A DNA stretch of 64,000 bases, taken from positions 6,874,001-6,938,000 of the forward strand of contig NZ_CP097800.1 of assembly GCF_000612545.2 (NCBI RefSeq). Reading direction: 5' to 3'. The translations under genes and the position numbers were made by a program. The notes below the pieces were generated by a model. That model did not search any database. It was not told the DNA's origin and saw only the letters and a list, made by a program, of their open reading frames with translations. This DNA is from Streptomyces sp. PCS3-D2 (GTDB lineage: Bacteria; Actinomycetota; Actinomycetes; Streptomycetales; Streptomycetaceae). Shown here one piece after another: positions 24,857-33,531 of the stretch (position 1 is the first letter of the stretch; the number at the start of each line of letters is the position of its first letter).

Positions 24857-27263
24857 GCTCGTCCGTGTCCGGCTCTGACAGCTGGGCCACCCGCCCCGCG
24901 TGCCGCTCCACCATCGACTCGAAGGTCTGGCGCGCGGTGCGGCCGTTTCCGAAGGCCGGACCCTTGGGCAGCGCCGTGAAGTACGCCAGCAGCGCCTCGG
25001 CCGTGCCCTCCCCGAGACGGTACTCGTGCTCCTCCGCCTGCTGTTCCACGATCCGTAGCAGTTCCCCCGGGCCGTAGTCGCCGAAGGCGATGGTCCGCGA
25101 GAACCGTGAGGCCACGCCCGGGTTCACGGTCAGGAAGCGTTCCATCTCCGCCGTGTACCCGGCGACGATCACCACCACCGCGTCCCGGTGATCCTCCATC
25201 AGCTTCACGAGTGTGTCGATCGCCTCGCGCCCGAAGTCCCGCCCCGAGTCCTCCGGGGCCAGCGCGTACGCCTCGTCGATGAACAGCACCCCGCCGCGCG
25301 CCCGCTCGAAGGCCTCCTGCGTGCGGATCGCCGTGGATCCGATGTGCTCGCCCACCAGGTCCACGCGGGACACTTCGACCAGGTGCCCGAGTTCCAGCAC
25401 CCCGAGGGAGGCGAGGATCTCGCCGTACAGCCGGGCGACCGTGGTCTTCCCGGTGCCGGGGGAGCCGGTGAAGACCAGATGGCGCCGCACCGAGGCGGCC
25501 TTGAGGCCCGCCTGCTGCCGCCGGCGGCCCACCTCGATCATGTCGGTGAGCGCCCGCACCTCGCGTTTGACGCTGTCCAGGCCCACGAGCCCGTCGAGCT
25601 GCCCCAACACTGCGTCGGACGGCCGCGCTGCGGCCTCCGGAGCCCCGGCCCGCTCCGGGTCCGCGGGCCGAGGAACGGACGCCCGGGCCGCCGGTGCCGG
25701 CTGCGCCAGTGGGCTGCGCGCCGCGGCCTGCGGGCGGGCTCCGGTCTGCACCCCGGCGAGGCCGCCCGCGGCGGGCTGGGCCGTTTGCCGAGGGCCCGAT
25801 CCGTCGCCGGTGCACTCATCGGCGACGGGCCCGTCCTCCGCGAACTCGTAGCCGCCGCGGGCACAGCGCTCCGTGTGGCAGCGTTTCAGCGTGGTGCGGC
25901 AGCCGTCGAGGACGTGGAAGCCGAAACCGGAACTGTCCGTCACCCGGCAGGCCGTGAAGGTGCCGCGGCCGCCCGCCGACACGTAGAAGCCGGCTTCGGC
26001 CGGTGAGGTGACCGTGCAGCGCTCCAGGGCCGGGTCGGCGCCCTTGGTGACGATCACACCGGTCTGCACGGCGTCGACGGTGCAGCCGGCGAGGGTGCCG
26101 CCGCTGCCGTGGTCGCGGAACCAGGCCCCGGTGCCCGCCTCGCGGATGCGGCAGTCGTCGAGCCGCGCCGTGGCCCCGTCGCTCACCGAGACCGCGGTGT
26201 TGCGGACCTGGGACAGATCGCTGTCGGTGACCTCGACGGCCGACCCTCGGTCCAGTACGAAGAGCGCGTCGGGCACGTCGTGCACCCGGCAGGAGTCCAG
26301 CGAGGCGGAGGCCCCGTCGCTGACCCACACCGCCGGATAGTCGCCCGTGCTGTCGTGGATCTCGCAGGACTCGGCGTCCACCCGGGTGCCCGGGTCCCAC
26401 ACGGACAGGCCGTTGCGCCCGAACCGGCGCACCGAGGTGCGGCTGAGGGTGAGCACCGAACGCGACCGGAGGTCGACCGCGTTCTCCGGGATGTCGTGGA
26501 TATCGCACCCGGCCAGGGCGAGCACGGCATCGGTGTCGAGCGTGACCCCGTCGGCCGAGGTGCGGTGCACCGCACAGTCGGTGAGGCGGGCGGCGGCCCG
26601 TGCGGCGATCTGCACCCCGGCCCCCCGTACTTCGTACACCTCGCAGCCCAGCGCCTCCAGGCCCGAGCCCTCGCCGGTGACGGCGATGCCCGCGCCCGTG
26701 GAGTGGTGGATGCGGCAGCGCTCCAGCCGGGGCCGGCCGCCGCCGCGGACGGAGAACCCGGTCTGTCCCGAGGCCAGGACCTCGCACTCCTCGAACACCC
26801 CGCCACCGCCGTCCAGTACGGCGATGCCTACGCCGGCCGGGTTCTCCACGGTGCAGCGGCGCACCAGCGGCCGGGCGCCGGGGCCGCGCACCTCGATACC
26901 GGCCGCCGAGTGCGTGCTCACGCGCAGGTCGCTCAGCTCGGGGGAGCCGTCCTCGATCAGCAGCGCCGGGGCCGCCCGGTCCTGGCCCTCCAGATACAGG
27001 TCCTGCACCACGGCCGAGGCGCGCAGGGTCAGCGCGACGCCGTCGAGCGGCGCGATCCGCACCGATCCCGACCCGTCCTCGGGCCCGCGCAGGGTGACCG
27101 CGTGCTGCAGCACCAGGTTCTCCCGGTAGGTGCCCGGGGCGATGGACAGCACGTCCCCGTCGCCCGCGACGGCGAGCGCGGCGGCCAGCGTCGGATATTC
27201 ACCGGAGCGGCGCCGCCACCGCGAAGAGCCGCCGTGCGTCACCTGGACCGTGCCCTGAACCAT
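24807..27263 (-). CDS. Right-handed parallel beta-helix protein fused to a CbxX/EccA-type AAA+ ATPase
   Basis: 818 residues, three parts. Residues about 20-500 form a pectin-lyase-like beta-helix with about twenty turns, many of the form …LERCRIHHSTGAGIAVTGEGS. A Pro/Ala/Gln-rich linker spans about 500-560. Residues about 565-818 are an AAA+ module: LDGLVGLDSVKREVRALTDM, Walker A FTGSPGTGKTTVARLYG (about 597-608), Walker B VLFIDEAYAL (about 660), then sensor and arginine-finger segments as in CbbX/SpoVK/EccA. No signal peptide is seen, so it is probably cytoplasmic. The beta-helix may be a recognition scaffold that the ATPase remodels around. ATG 27263 begins MVQGTVQVTHGG. Confidence 0.85.
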   Translation of the reverse strand: MVQGTVQVTHGGSSRWRRRSGEYPTLAAALAVAGDGDVLSIAPGTYRENLVLQHAVTLRGPEDGSGSVRIAPLDGVALTLRASAVVQDLYLEGQDRAAPALLIEDGSPELSDLRVSTHSAAGIEVRGPGARPLVRRCTVENPAGVGIAVLDGGGGVFEECEVLASGQTGFSVRGGGRPRLERCRIHHSTGAGIAVTGEGSGLEALGCEVYEVRGAGVQIAARAAARLTDCAVHRTSADGVTLDTDAVLALAGCDIHDIPENAVDLRSRSVLTLSRTSVRRFGRNGLSVWDPGTRVDAESCEIHDSTGDYPAVWVSDGASASLDSCRVHDVPDALFVLDRGSAVEVTDSDLSQVRNTAVSVSDGATARLDDCRIREAGTGAWFRDHGSGGTLAGCTVDAVQTGVIVTKGADPALERCTVTSPAEAGFYVSAGGRGTFTACRVTDSSGFGFHVLDGCRTTLKRCHTERCARGGYEFAEDGPVADECTGDGSGPRQTAQPAAGGLAGVQTGARPQAAARSPLAQPAPAARASVPRPADPERAGAPEAAARPSDAVLGQLDGLVGLDSVKREVRALTDMIEVGRRRQQAGLKAASVRRHLVFTGSPGTGKTTVARLYGEILASLGVLELGHLVEVSRVDLVGEHIGSTAIRTQEAFERARGGVLFIDEAYALAPEDSGRDFGREAIDTLVKLMEDHRDAVVVIVAGYTAEMERFLTVNPGVASRFSRTIAFGDYGPGELLRIVEQQAEEHEYRLGEGTAEALLAYFTALPKGPAFGNGRTARQTFESMVERHAGRVAQLSEPDTDELTLLFPADLPTLPAPC

Positions 27264-27387
27264 GGTGCTGTCGTGCCCCCACCCTCGTGCTCGCGCTGCC
27301 GATGCGGCCGGAGCCGCTGATGTCCGAGGCCACTTGACCGGTCCGGCCGCTCCACCGTAGCGCGCGCGGAGCGGAAGGGCCGCCAGG

Positions 27388-27999
27388 TCAGCCACCGGCG
27401 TCCGCCCTGCCCCAGTCCGGCCCGACGGCCGCCCATGCCCGGTCCAGATGTGTGTACCGACGGTGCATGAGCCGTCGTACGACCAGGCGGCGGACCGTCA
27501 CGGCCATGACGGCCACCCCGGCCGCGGCGGCCAGACCCGCCGTCCCCGCGTGGAAGGAGGCGGCCGATGGGTCGAGCGGCTGTCCCACCAGGCGACCCCG
27601 TGCGTCGGTCCATATGCGGAACCGGTCCCCGGGGCGCGGCGGTTCCTCCGCGGCCGGCACCGTGCCCTGGTGGCTGCTGCCGTCGGGCGCGGTCCACGCG
27701 GCCACGATCTGCGTGCGCCGGGGGGCGGTCCGCTGTGCCGAGGAGTCGGCGGACACCTCCCCGGCCTGCTCCGGGGCGGGCCGGACGACCACAGCCGGGA
27801 CGAGATGACGCTCCTGCCGCTGCTCGTGCGCGGCCCGCTGCAGCGTGGCGTCCACGCGCAGGCCCGCCACCCAGCCGATGGCCGGAGCCACCACCACGAC
27901 GCACACGAGCGCTGCGAACGCCACCCATGCCTCGAAGAGATCGGTCGGCCGGCGCAGCGGATTGCGCCGCCAGCGCCACACTCCCATCGCTGTCTTCAC
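27388..27999 (-). CDS. Rv1733c-like two-helix membrane protein
   Basis: 203 residues. The N-terminal helix LFEAWVAFAALVCVVVVAPAI and the C-terminal helix AGLAAAAGVAVMAVTVRRLV flank a soluble loop of about 100 residues containing ADSSAQRTAPRRTQIVAAW and GDRFRIWTDARGRL. This arrangement is typical of the actinomycete Rv1733c membrane family; its function is unknown. GTG 27999 is preferred over an upstream ATG because AGGGGGAGCC precedes it and members usually begin just before the RWRRNPLRRPTD stretch. It lies downstream of, and on the same strand as, the MOSC gene. Confidence 0.82.
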   Translation of the reverse strand: MKTAMGVWRWRRNPLRRPTDLFEAWVAFAALVCVVVVAPAIGWVAGLRVDATLQRAAHEQRQERHLVPAVVVRPAPEQAGEVSADSSAQRTAPRRTQIVAAWTAPDGSSHQGTVPAAEEPPRPGDRFRIWTDARGRLVGQPLDPSAASFHAGTAGLAAAAGVAVMAVTVRRLVVRRLMHRRYTHLDRAWAAVGPDWGRADAGG

Positions 28000-28451
28000 G
28001 GTCAGGCTCCCCCTGCCGACGGGTGTCCTGCCGGCCGCGGCGGGCGCGCGGCGCACGGCGCCCCGCCCCGCCGCGCCGTCCTCGTCCGGCGACGCTCCAG
28101 GCCGCCTGCCCCGTCCGCCCCGCGATGCTTCTCCTCGGCCCCGCGGGGCTGGTCAGACCCCATGGCGCCGTGCGCCGCTCCCTGATACGCCCTGATCGAC
28201 AAGACACCCCCCTAGCGCCAGTCTCCGTCTGTGCGCGCCCACGCCCTCCGCCTGCCCCGGGGGACGCGTTCCGGGACGCACGAGACATGTGCCACCCGAT
28301 CCGGACCGGTCTTCCGGTGTCACTGCCCGAGCGGGTGCCCACCTGTTCTGACTGCTCCAACGGCCTGGTCGCGCCGGTTGGTTCCAGCTCGGCGAAGGAG
28401 CCCCCCGAAGGTGTCATTCCGGTGGTTCGGGCGTCACCCGCGGGCGGCCCG
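28000..28451. other. Gene-free stretch upstream of the Rv1733c-like gene
   Basis: 452 bases with no frame of convincing codon usage and no family match. It should hold the promoter of the Rv1733c-like gene and the 3' end of the MOSC transcript. I see no strong hairpin and no clear -35/-10 pair. Confidence 0.4.
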
Positions 28452-29276
28452 TCAGGCCAGGACGCGGACCTCGTCGCCCACATGGAGGGTGCCCGGCCGC
28501 AGCGGCACCAGCAGCCGCCCGAAAGCCAGCGACCTGCCGATCCGCCGGTGCCTGCCCAGGGTCTTCAACGGCTCTCTGCCCCGCTCGGCCGTCCGCTGGT
28601 CGGTGGTGGTGACGACACACCGGCCGCATTCGCGCGCCCCCCGGAACAGCGCGTCCCCGATGGCGATGCGCTGCCAGTCGTCCTCCGCCCAGGCCTGGGC
28701 CCCCGAGACCACCACGTTGGGACGGAAGCGGTCCATGGGCAGCGGGCCCTCATCGGGATGGTCCCCCCGCGCGATGAGCGCGTTGAGGGCGTCCAGCGAG
28801 GCGAGTGTGGTGAGCAGCAGCGGATAGCCGTCGGCCAGGCTCACCGTCTCACCCGGGAGTGCGTAGTCCGGATCCACCGGACGCCGTACGGCCGGGTCGT
28901 CCAGGTGCACCAGCCGGACCGGTACCCCGAGATACATGCTGAACCAGTCGGCCGCGGCCCCCGCCGCGACCACGGTCTCGACCTTCTTCCCGAACAGCGA
29001 CACCGGCTCCAGTGGACCCGGCTCGGGCACCTCCACGACCAGCTCCGTCATGGCCGGAGCGGCCACCGCGATCCGGCCGCCGCCCAGCGGTCGTGCGGAA
29101 GCCAGGGCCAGCCGGGGATGGCGGCGTTGGGTGACGACCGTCCCCTCGGGGTCGATCAGGGCCCACCGCCGGTCCCCGGACAGACCCCAGGGCTCCACGG
29201 CCGCCTCGTCGGGTGAGGTGCCGGCTACCGACTTGACGGGGTGGACGTGGAGCGCCTGGACGTGCAACTTCGACAT
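28452..29276 (-). CDS. MOSC domain protein (MOSC N-terminal beta barrel plus MOSC)
   Basis: 274 residues. The N-terminal barrel starts VQALHVHPVKSVAGTSPDEA and has GLSGDRRWALIDPEG. The MOSC domain (about 130-270) includes RFRPNVVVSGAQAWAEDDW and the invariant Cys in ARECGRCVVTTTDQRT. In MOCO sulfurases and mARC-type enzymes this Cys coordinates molybdenum or carries the transferred sulfur. The protein probably handles molybdenum cofactor or reduces N-hydroxylated compounds. ATG 29276 begins MSKLHVQALHV. No molybdenum cofactor genes are adjacent. Confidence 0.92.
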   Translation of the reverse strand: MSKLHVQALHVHPVKSVAGTSPDEAAVEPWGLSGDRRWALIDPEGTVVTQRRHPRLALASARPLGGGRIAVAAPAMTELVVEVPEPGPLEPVSLFGKKVETVVAAGAAADWFSMYLGVPVRLVHLDDPAVRRPVDPDYALPGETVSLADGYPLLLTTLASLDALNALIARGDHPDEGPLPMDRFRPNVVVSGAQAWAEDDWQRIAIGDALFRGARECGRCVVTTTDQRTAERGREPLKTLGRHRRIGRSLAFGRLLVPLRPGTLHVGDEVRVLA

Positions 29277-29328
29277 GAGGGCATACTGTCAGCCCGCTCC
29301 GCCGTCCCGGCGCCCGAGAGGGGCCCGG

Positions 29329-29835
29329 TCAGTAGCCGCGGCCCTGGTAGGGGCGGCCGTAGGGGTCCTCGTACGAGGATCCCGCGGCCGGAGCCGACAC
29401 CTGCATGGGCCGCGGCGCGGCCGGGCGCATCGCCTCGTAGCCGGTGGCCATGGCCGCCGGGCGGGGCTGCTGGGGCTGGGGCTGCGACACGAACCCAGCC
29501 CGGGCCGCGACCGGCTGCTGCTGCGGAATGTAGGGAGCGGGTGCGTTCTGCAGCGGCATCGGCTGCGGAGCGGCCTGCTGTTGGTAGGGGTACCCGTATG
29601 ACGGAGCCTGCTGCTGAGGGGTGGCAGCCGGCAGTGCGGGCAGGGCCGACGGCAGGGCCGGCAGGTATCCGCCGCTCGAATAACCCGCGCTCGGGGACTC
29701 GTAGGCGGCCGGGACGCGGATCGGGGCGATCTGCGGAGTGCCCCGTTCTGCGACGAGAGAGTCGTAGATGGGGGTGTCCGGGAAGGAGGGCGCGGAGTAG
29801 TAACCGCCGCCATAAGTGGAGCGGGGGGAGGTCAT
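29329..29835 (-). CDS. DUF6643 family Pro/Gln/Tyr-rich protein
   Basis: 168 residues. The N-terminus MTSPRSTYGGGYYSAPSFPD, followed by IYDSLVAERGTPQIAPIRVP, is strongly conserved among Streptomyces DUF6643 proteins. The rest is low complexity, rich in Gln, Pro, Ala and Tyr, with no membrane segment or signal peptide. It is probably disordered and may phase-separate or bind partners. Function unknown. I see no Shine-Dalgarno site before ATG 29835, so a leaderless or weakly translated transcript is possible. An inverted repeat lies about 60 bases upstream. Confidence 0.82.
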   Translation of the reverse strand: MTSPRSTYGGGYYSAPSFPDTPIYDSLVAERGTPQIAPIRVPAAYESPSAGYSSGGYLPALPSALPALPAATPQQQAPSYGYPYQQQAAPQPMPLQNAPAPYIPQQQPVAARAGFVSQPQPQQPRPAAMATGYEAMRPAAPRPMQVSAPAAGSSYEDPYGRPYQGRGY

Positions 29836-29895
29836 GAGACATAAGTTAAGCCCACGAATTCGCGGGGTCTATAGCGAGGTGCCGTCAACACCGCG

Positions 29896-29919
29896 CTGAC
29901 CTGCATATTCGCAGGTCAG
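29896..29919. promoter_or_regulatory. Perfect 9-bp inverted repeat upstream of the DUF6643 gene
   Basis: CTGACCTGC-ATATTC-GCAGGTCAG. The six-base AT-rich loop and position 61 bases upstream of the start codon fit an operator or a transcript hairpin. It could instead end the glycosyltransferase transcript, which runs toward it. Confidence 0.5.
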
Positions 29920-30083
29920 AGCCACAGCTTTCACTTGACGTTCACGTGCGCGATTTGGTCACTTCCATCCCACCTTGGTCTAACTCGTACCCAACGGTTG
30001 CGCGTTGCACCGACTTCTTGCTGACGCAGCGTCACAATGCGGTGACCTCGGATGACGCCCGGTCAGGGTGGTGGTTCGCCGGG

Positions 30084-31256
30084 TCAGGCGTCGCTCGGGC
30101 GGGCGTAGGTGCGGCCCTTCCACGACGCGCCCCGCCCGCGGTAGTGCTGGACGGCCGAGTCGACGGTCATCAGGAGGTACAGCAGCGCCGTGAACGGAAG
30201 CAGCGGCGCGAGCGCCGCGGACTGGCGGTAGTGGCGCAGCATCGGCACGTACGTGCCGGCCATCAGGAGCCAGGCGAGACCGCCGGCCCACGCGGTGGCG
30301 GGGCGTCCGGTCGCGAGGCCCGCCAGGAGGGCGGCCGGGGGCACCAGGTAGACGAGCACCAGTCCGGCGACCGTCCCCGCCAGCAGCAGGGGCTGATGGC
30401 GCAGTTGCGCGTACGCGCTGCGCGAGACCATCCGCCACAGGTCCGCGAGCGCGGGGTAGGGGCGGATGCTGTCCACCCGCTCCGCGAGCCCCAGCCAGAT
30501 ACGGCCGCCTGAATCCTGGACCGCGCGGGCCAGCGAGACGTCGTCGATGACGGCCTGGCGGATCCGGTCGGGGACCCCCGCCCGCACGGCGGCCCGGGTC
30601 CGCAGCAGTACGCAGCCGCCCGCGGCCGCGGCGGTGCGCGCGCCGGGCCGGTTGATCCGGCGGAACGGGTAGAGCTGTGCGAAGAAGTACACGAAGGCCG
30701 GTACGACCAGGCGCTCCCACATGCCGCAGACGCGCAGCCGGGCCATCTGCGAGACGAGGTCGAGGTCGGCGGAGACCGCGGCGGAGACCAACGCGCGCAG
30801 ACTGTCCGGTTCGTGTGCGATGTCGGCATCGGTGAGCAGGAGGAACTCGGGCTCGCCGGCCTGCGCGGCCCGGGCGAGCGAGATGCCGTGGCGCAGCGCC
30901 CACAGCTTGCCGGTCCAGCCCGGGGCGGGATCGCCGGGGGAGGCGACGGTGAGCGGGAGGCCGGGCCGTTCGGTGGCCAGACGGACGGCGAGGGCGCCGG
31001 TGCCGTCGGTGCTGCCGTCGTCGACCAGGACGATCTCGGCCGCACCGGGATAGTCCTGCGCGAGGAGCGAGGGCAGGCTCAGCGGCAGCACCCCGGCCTC
31101 GTCCCGGGCGGGTACGACGATGGCGACGGACGGCCAGTGCGCGGGGGCGCTGCGCGGGGGCAGCCGGACGTCGGTGCGCCAGAACATGCCTTGGGCGAGG
31201 GTGAGCCACAGCCATGCGGCGAGCGAGGCGAAGGACGCGGCGGTGAGGAGGCCCAT
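30084..31256 (-). CDS. HpnB-like membrane glycosyltransferase, family 2
   Basis: 390 residues. An N-terminal helix (about 3-22) is followed by a GT-A domain: VAIVVPARDEAGVLPLSLPS, IVLVDDGSTDGTGA, LLLTDADIAHEP (the DxD-like motif) and VIDDVSLARAVQDSG. Three C-terminal helices lie at about 285-380. This layout matches the hopene-associated glycosyltransferase HpnB group. No squalene-hopene cyclase or other hpn gene is nearby, so hopanoid work is only suggested. ATG 31256 begins MGLLTAASFASL; the open frame upstream is not coding. Confidence 0.82.
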   Translation of the reverse strand: MGLLTAASFASLAAWLWLTLAQGMFWRTDVRLPPRSAPAHWPSVAIVVPARDEAGVLPLSLPSLLAQDYPGAAEIVLVDDGSTDGTGALAVRLATERPGLPLTVASPGDPAPGWTGKLWALRHGISLARAAQAGEPEFLLLTDADIAHEPDSLRALVSAAVSADLDLVSQMARLRVCGMWERLVVPAFVYFFAQLYPFRRINRPGARTAAAAGGCVLLRTRAAVRAGVPDRIRQAVIDDVSLARAVQDSGGRIWLGLAERVDSIRPYPALADLWRMVSRSAYAQLRHQPLLLAGTVAGLVLVYLVPPAALLAGLATGRPATAWAGGLAWLLMAGTYVPMLRHYRQSAALAPLLPFTALLYLLMTVDSAVQHYRGRGASWKGRTYARPSDA

Positions 31257-31645
31257 GGCGGCAGTGTGCCGCGCAGCCGGGCCGCTGTCCCGCACCCGGC
31301 CTCCCGGTGCGGCGCCCCTCGCGCGGGGTCTGGCCGGGGCGGGGTGCGGTGGCGCCCCGGCTCCGGGGCATCTCCCGGTCGGCGGTCGCAGGTGGATGCG
31401 GCCGTGCGTGGGCGCACCGGCGAAGGCCGGGACCCGGTGGGTGCGGCCGTGTTCGGCACCGGGGTGCCCTCCGGGGCGCGAGGAGGGCGGGCGGACGCGC
31501 CGGAGCCCCGCGTGCGGGCCGGGCACAGGGCGGTTTGGCGGCCCGCGCCCGGGCGGAGACGGACGCGACGGTTCCCGGCCGTGCGGCGGCGTGGATATGG
31601 GCGGTGCCGGGGTCGGTCGGGGGCGGTGTCGACTAAGGTGGCCGG
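31257..31645. other. Gene-free stretch between divergent genes
   Basis: 389 bases between the starts of the glycosyltransferase and the racemase homologue. Both promoters should lie here. No frame has convincing codon usage and I see no long inverted repeat. Confidence 0.4.
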
Positions 31646-32437
31646 GTGAAGATCGCGCTCATGGACTCCGGAATCGGCCTCCTCGCCGCGGCCGCCGCGG
31701 TGCGGCGGCTGCGGCCGGACGCGGATCTGGTCCTCTCCTCCGACCCCGACGGGATGCCCTGGGGTCCGCGGACCCCCGACGACCTTGCCGGGCGCGCGCT
31801 GGCCGTGGCCCGGGCCGCCGCCGCGCACCGCCCCGACGCGCTGATCGTGGCCTGCAACACCGCCACCGTGCACGCCCTGGAGGCCGTCCGGGCGGAGCTG
31901 GAGCCTGCCATCCCGGTCATCGGGACCGTGCCGGCGATCAAGCCCGCCGCCGCGGCCGGCGGGCGGATCGCCATCTGGGCCACCCCCGCCACCACCGGCA
32001 GCCCTTACCAGCGCGGGCTGATCCGCGACTTCGCCACCGGCGCCCGCGTCACCGAGGTGCCCTGCCCCGGGCTCGCCGACGCCGTCGAGGCGGCCGACGA
32101 CGCCGCAGTGACCGCGGCCGTCGCCGCGGCCGCCGCGCTGACCCCGGACGATGTCACCGACGTGGTGCTCGGCTGTACCCACTACGAACTGACCGAGGCC
32201 CCGATCCGGGCCGCCCTCGCCGCGCGGACCGGGGGAGCGGAGCTGGTCTATCACGGCTCCGCCGAGCCCGTCGCCGTCCAGGCGCTGCGCCGGCTCGGAG
32301 CCGTCGCCGAGCCCGGCCTGCCCCGCACGGGCGGCCTGACCGTCCTGCACAGCGGCCGCGAGGCGGCTCTGCCCGCCGCCGCGTTCGCGTATGCGGAGGG
32401 CCGCCTGCTGTCCGGTCAGGGCGCCCCCGTCGGCTGA
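31646..32437 (+). CDS. Aspartate/glutamate racemase family protein (MurI-like paralogue)
   Basis: 263 residues. Both catalytic cysteines are present, in IVACNTATVHALE (Cys70) and VVLGCTHYELTE (Cys177). The N-terminus IALMDSGIGLLAA matches the substrate-binding loop of glutamate racemase, though MurI usually reads FDSGxGGL. VIGTVPAIKPAA also fits. Likely reaction: cofactor-independent racemisation of an acidic amino acid. As Streptomyces carries a housekeeping murI elsewhere, this is probably a paralogue with a different substrate. The start ATG 31646 has only a weak GGCCGGG upstream. Confidence 0.85.
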   Translation: MKIALMDSGIGLLAAAAAVRRLRPDADLVLSSDPDGMPWGPRTPDDLAGRALAVARAAAAHRPDALIVACNTATVHALEAVRAELEPAIPVIGTVPAIKPAAAAGGRIAIWATPATTGSPYQRGLIRDFATGARVTEVPCPGLADAVEAADDAAVTAAVAAAAALTPDDVTDVVLGCTHYELTEAPIRAALAARTGGAELVYHGSAEPVAVQALRRLGAVAEPGLPRTGGLTVLHSGREAALPAAAFAYAEGRLLSGQGAPVG

Positions 32438-32474
32438 CCTTCCGCGGGGTGTCCGCCGGAGCGTGCCCGCTGGC

Positions 32475-32494
32475 CGGCCGGGCCCGCCCGGCCG
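32475..32494. terminator. GC hairpin between convergent genes
   Basis: CGGCCGGG-CCCG-CCCGGCCG, a perfect 8-bp stem 38 bases after the racemase stop. It could terminate that gene or the ADP-ribosylglycohydrolase arriving from the other side. Confidence 0.5.
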
Positions 32495-32601
32495 TGGTGG
32501 AGGAGCCGGAAGTGGCGCCCTCCCGCCGTCGGGGGAACCCTCGTGGTGGTCACCAGCGACCGGCGGACGCGCGCGGGATGGTGCGGCCGCCGTCCGGAAC
32601 G

Positions 32602-33531
32602 TCAGCGGGAGCCGGCCGTCGCGAGCCGCCGGGCCAACGCGCGCAGGTCCTCCGCGTCCAGAACCCGCTCGCCGAACCCGGGCAGCGGTACGTGGAGTGG
32701 GGCCGTCCAGTGTGCGGGCACCGCTTCCTGCCCGTAGCGTGCTCCGGCCAGCGCGCCCGTCACCGCGGCGACCGTGTCGGTGTCCCCGCCCAGGTCCACC
32801 GCCGCCCGCACGGCCTCCGCGAACCCGGTGGTGGTCCGCAGCGCCCACACCGCCGAGCCGAGGCAGGGCCACACCGCCCCGTTGAACTCGGTGGCCAGGC
32901 CGGGGTGCCAGTCGGGCGCGAGGACCCGGCCGTACCGTTCGCGGTGGTCCGGGTGCACCGCGCCGAGCGCGTCCGGGACGGTGGCGAGCGGATCGGCGCC
33001 GTCCAGGGCGACGCGGACGAGCTCGTGCAGGATGGCGGTCCCCTCCCAAGCGGCCCGGTCGCCGTGGGTCAGTGCGGCGATCCGCCGCCCGGCGTCCATG
33101 GTCGCCTCCCGTCCCCCCGCGGCGAAGTACACCGCCGAAGTGGCGGCCCGCATCAGGGATCCGTTCCCGGCGGCCCGGGCGTTGACCTGGAAGTGCAGGG
33201 CCGCCGCCAGGTCCCAGGGCTCGCCGTTGGTGAGCACGTCCTCGGTCTGGAGGCCGATGTCCTTGGGTTGGCCGGCCGCCCACCGCTGGAACCGGGCGAA
33301 GACATCGGAGAGTTCGAGGCCGTCGTGCTCCAGCAGCGACTCCGCGACCAGGACAGCCATCTGGGTGTCGTCCGTCGCCTCGCCCGGATCCCAGCCGCTT
33401 CCCCCGCACATCTCCCGGCCCCGCGCGCTCAACTGCCCCGCCGGCCCGAACTCGTACGGTGCGCCGAGTGCGTCACCCGCGGCCGACCCGAGCACGGCCC
33501 CCACGGCCCGGTCGAGCCGGGCGGACGCCAT
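32602..33531 (-). CDS. ADP-ribosylglycohydrolase family protein
   Basis: 309 residues with all metal-site blocks of DraG/ARH enzymes: GAVLGSAAGDALGAPYEF, GEATDDTQMAVL, ARAAGNGSLMRAA, and LGGDTDTVAAVTGALAGARYG. Two magnesium ions would be held by the Thr-Asp-Asp and Asp-Thr-Asp groups. It would remove ADP-ribose from proteins, nucleic acids or small molecules. ATG 33531 overlaps the stop of the upstream TetR gene as ATGA, so translation is coupled. The pair suggests regulated reversal of an ADP-ribosylation event, or self-protection. Confidence 0.93.
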   Translation of the reverse strand: MASARLDRAVGAVLGSAAGDALGAPYEFGPAGQLSARGREMCGGSGWDPGEATDDTQMAVLVAESLLEHDGLELSDVFARFQRWAAGQPKDIGLQTEDVLTNGEPWDLAAALHFQVNARAAGNGSLMRAATSAVYFAAGGREATMDAGRRIAALTHGDRAAWEGTAILHELVRVALDGADPLATVPDALGAVHPDHRERYGRVLAPDWHPGLATEFNGAVWPCLGSAVWALRTTTGFAEAVRAAVDLGGDTDTVAAVTGALAGARYGQEAVPAHWTAPLHVPLPGFGERVLDAEDLRALARRLATAGSR

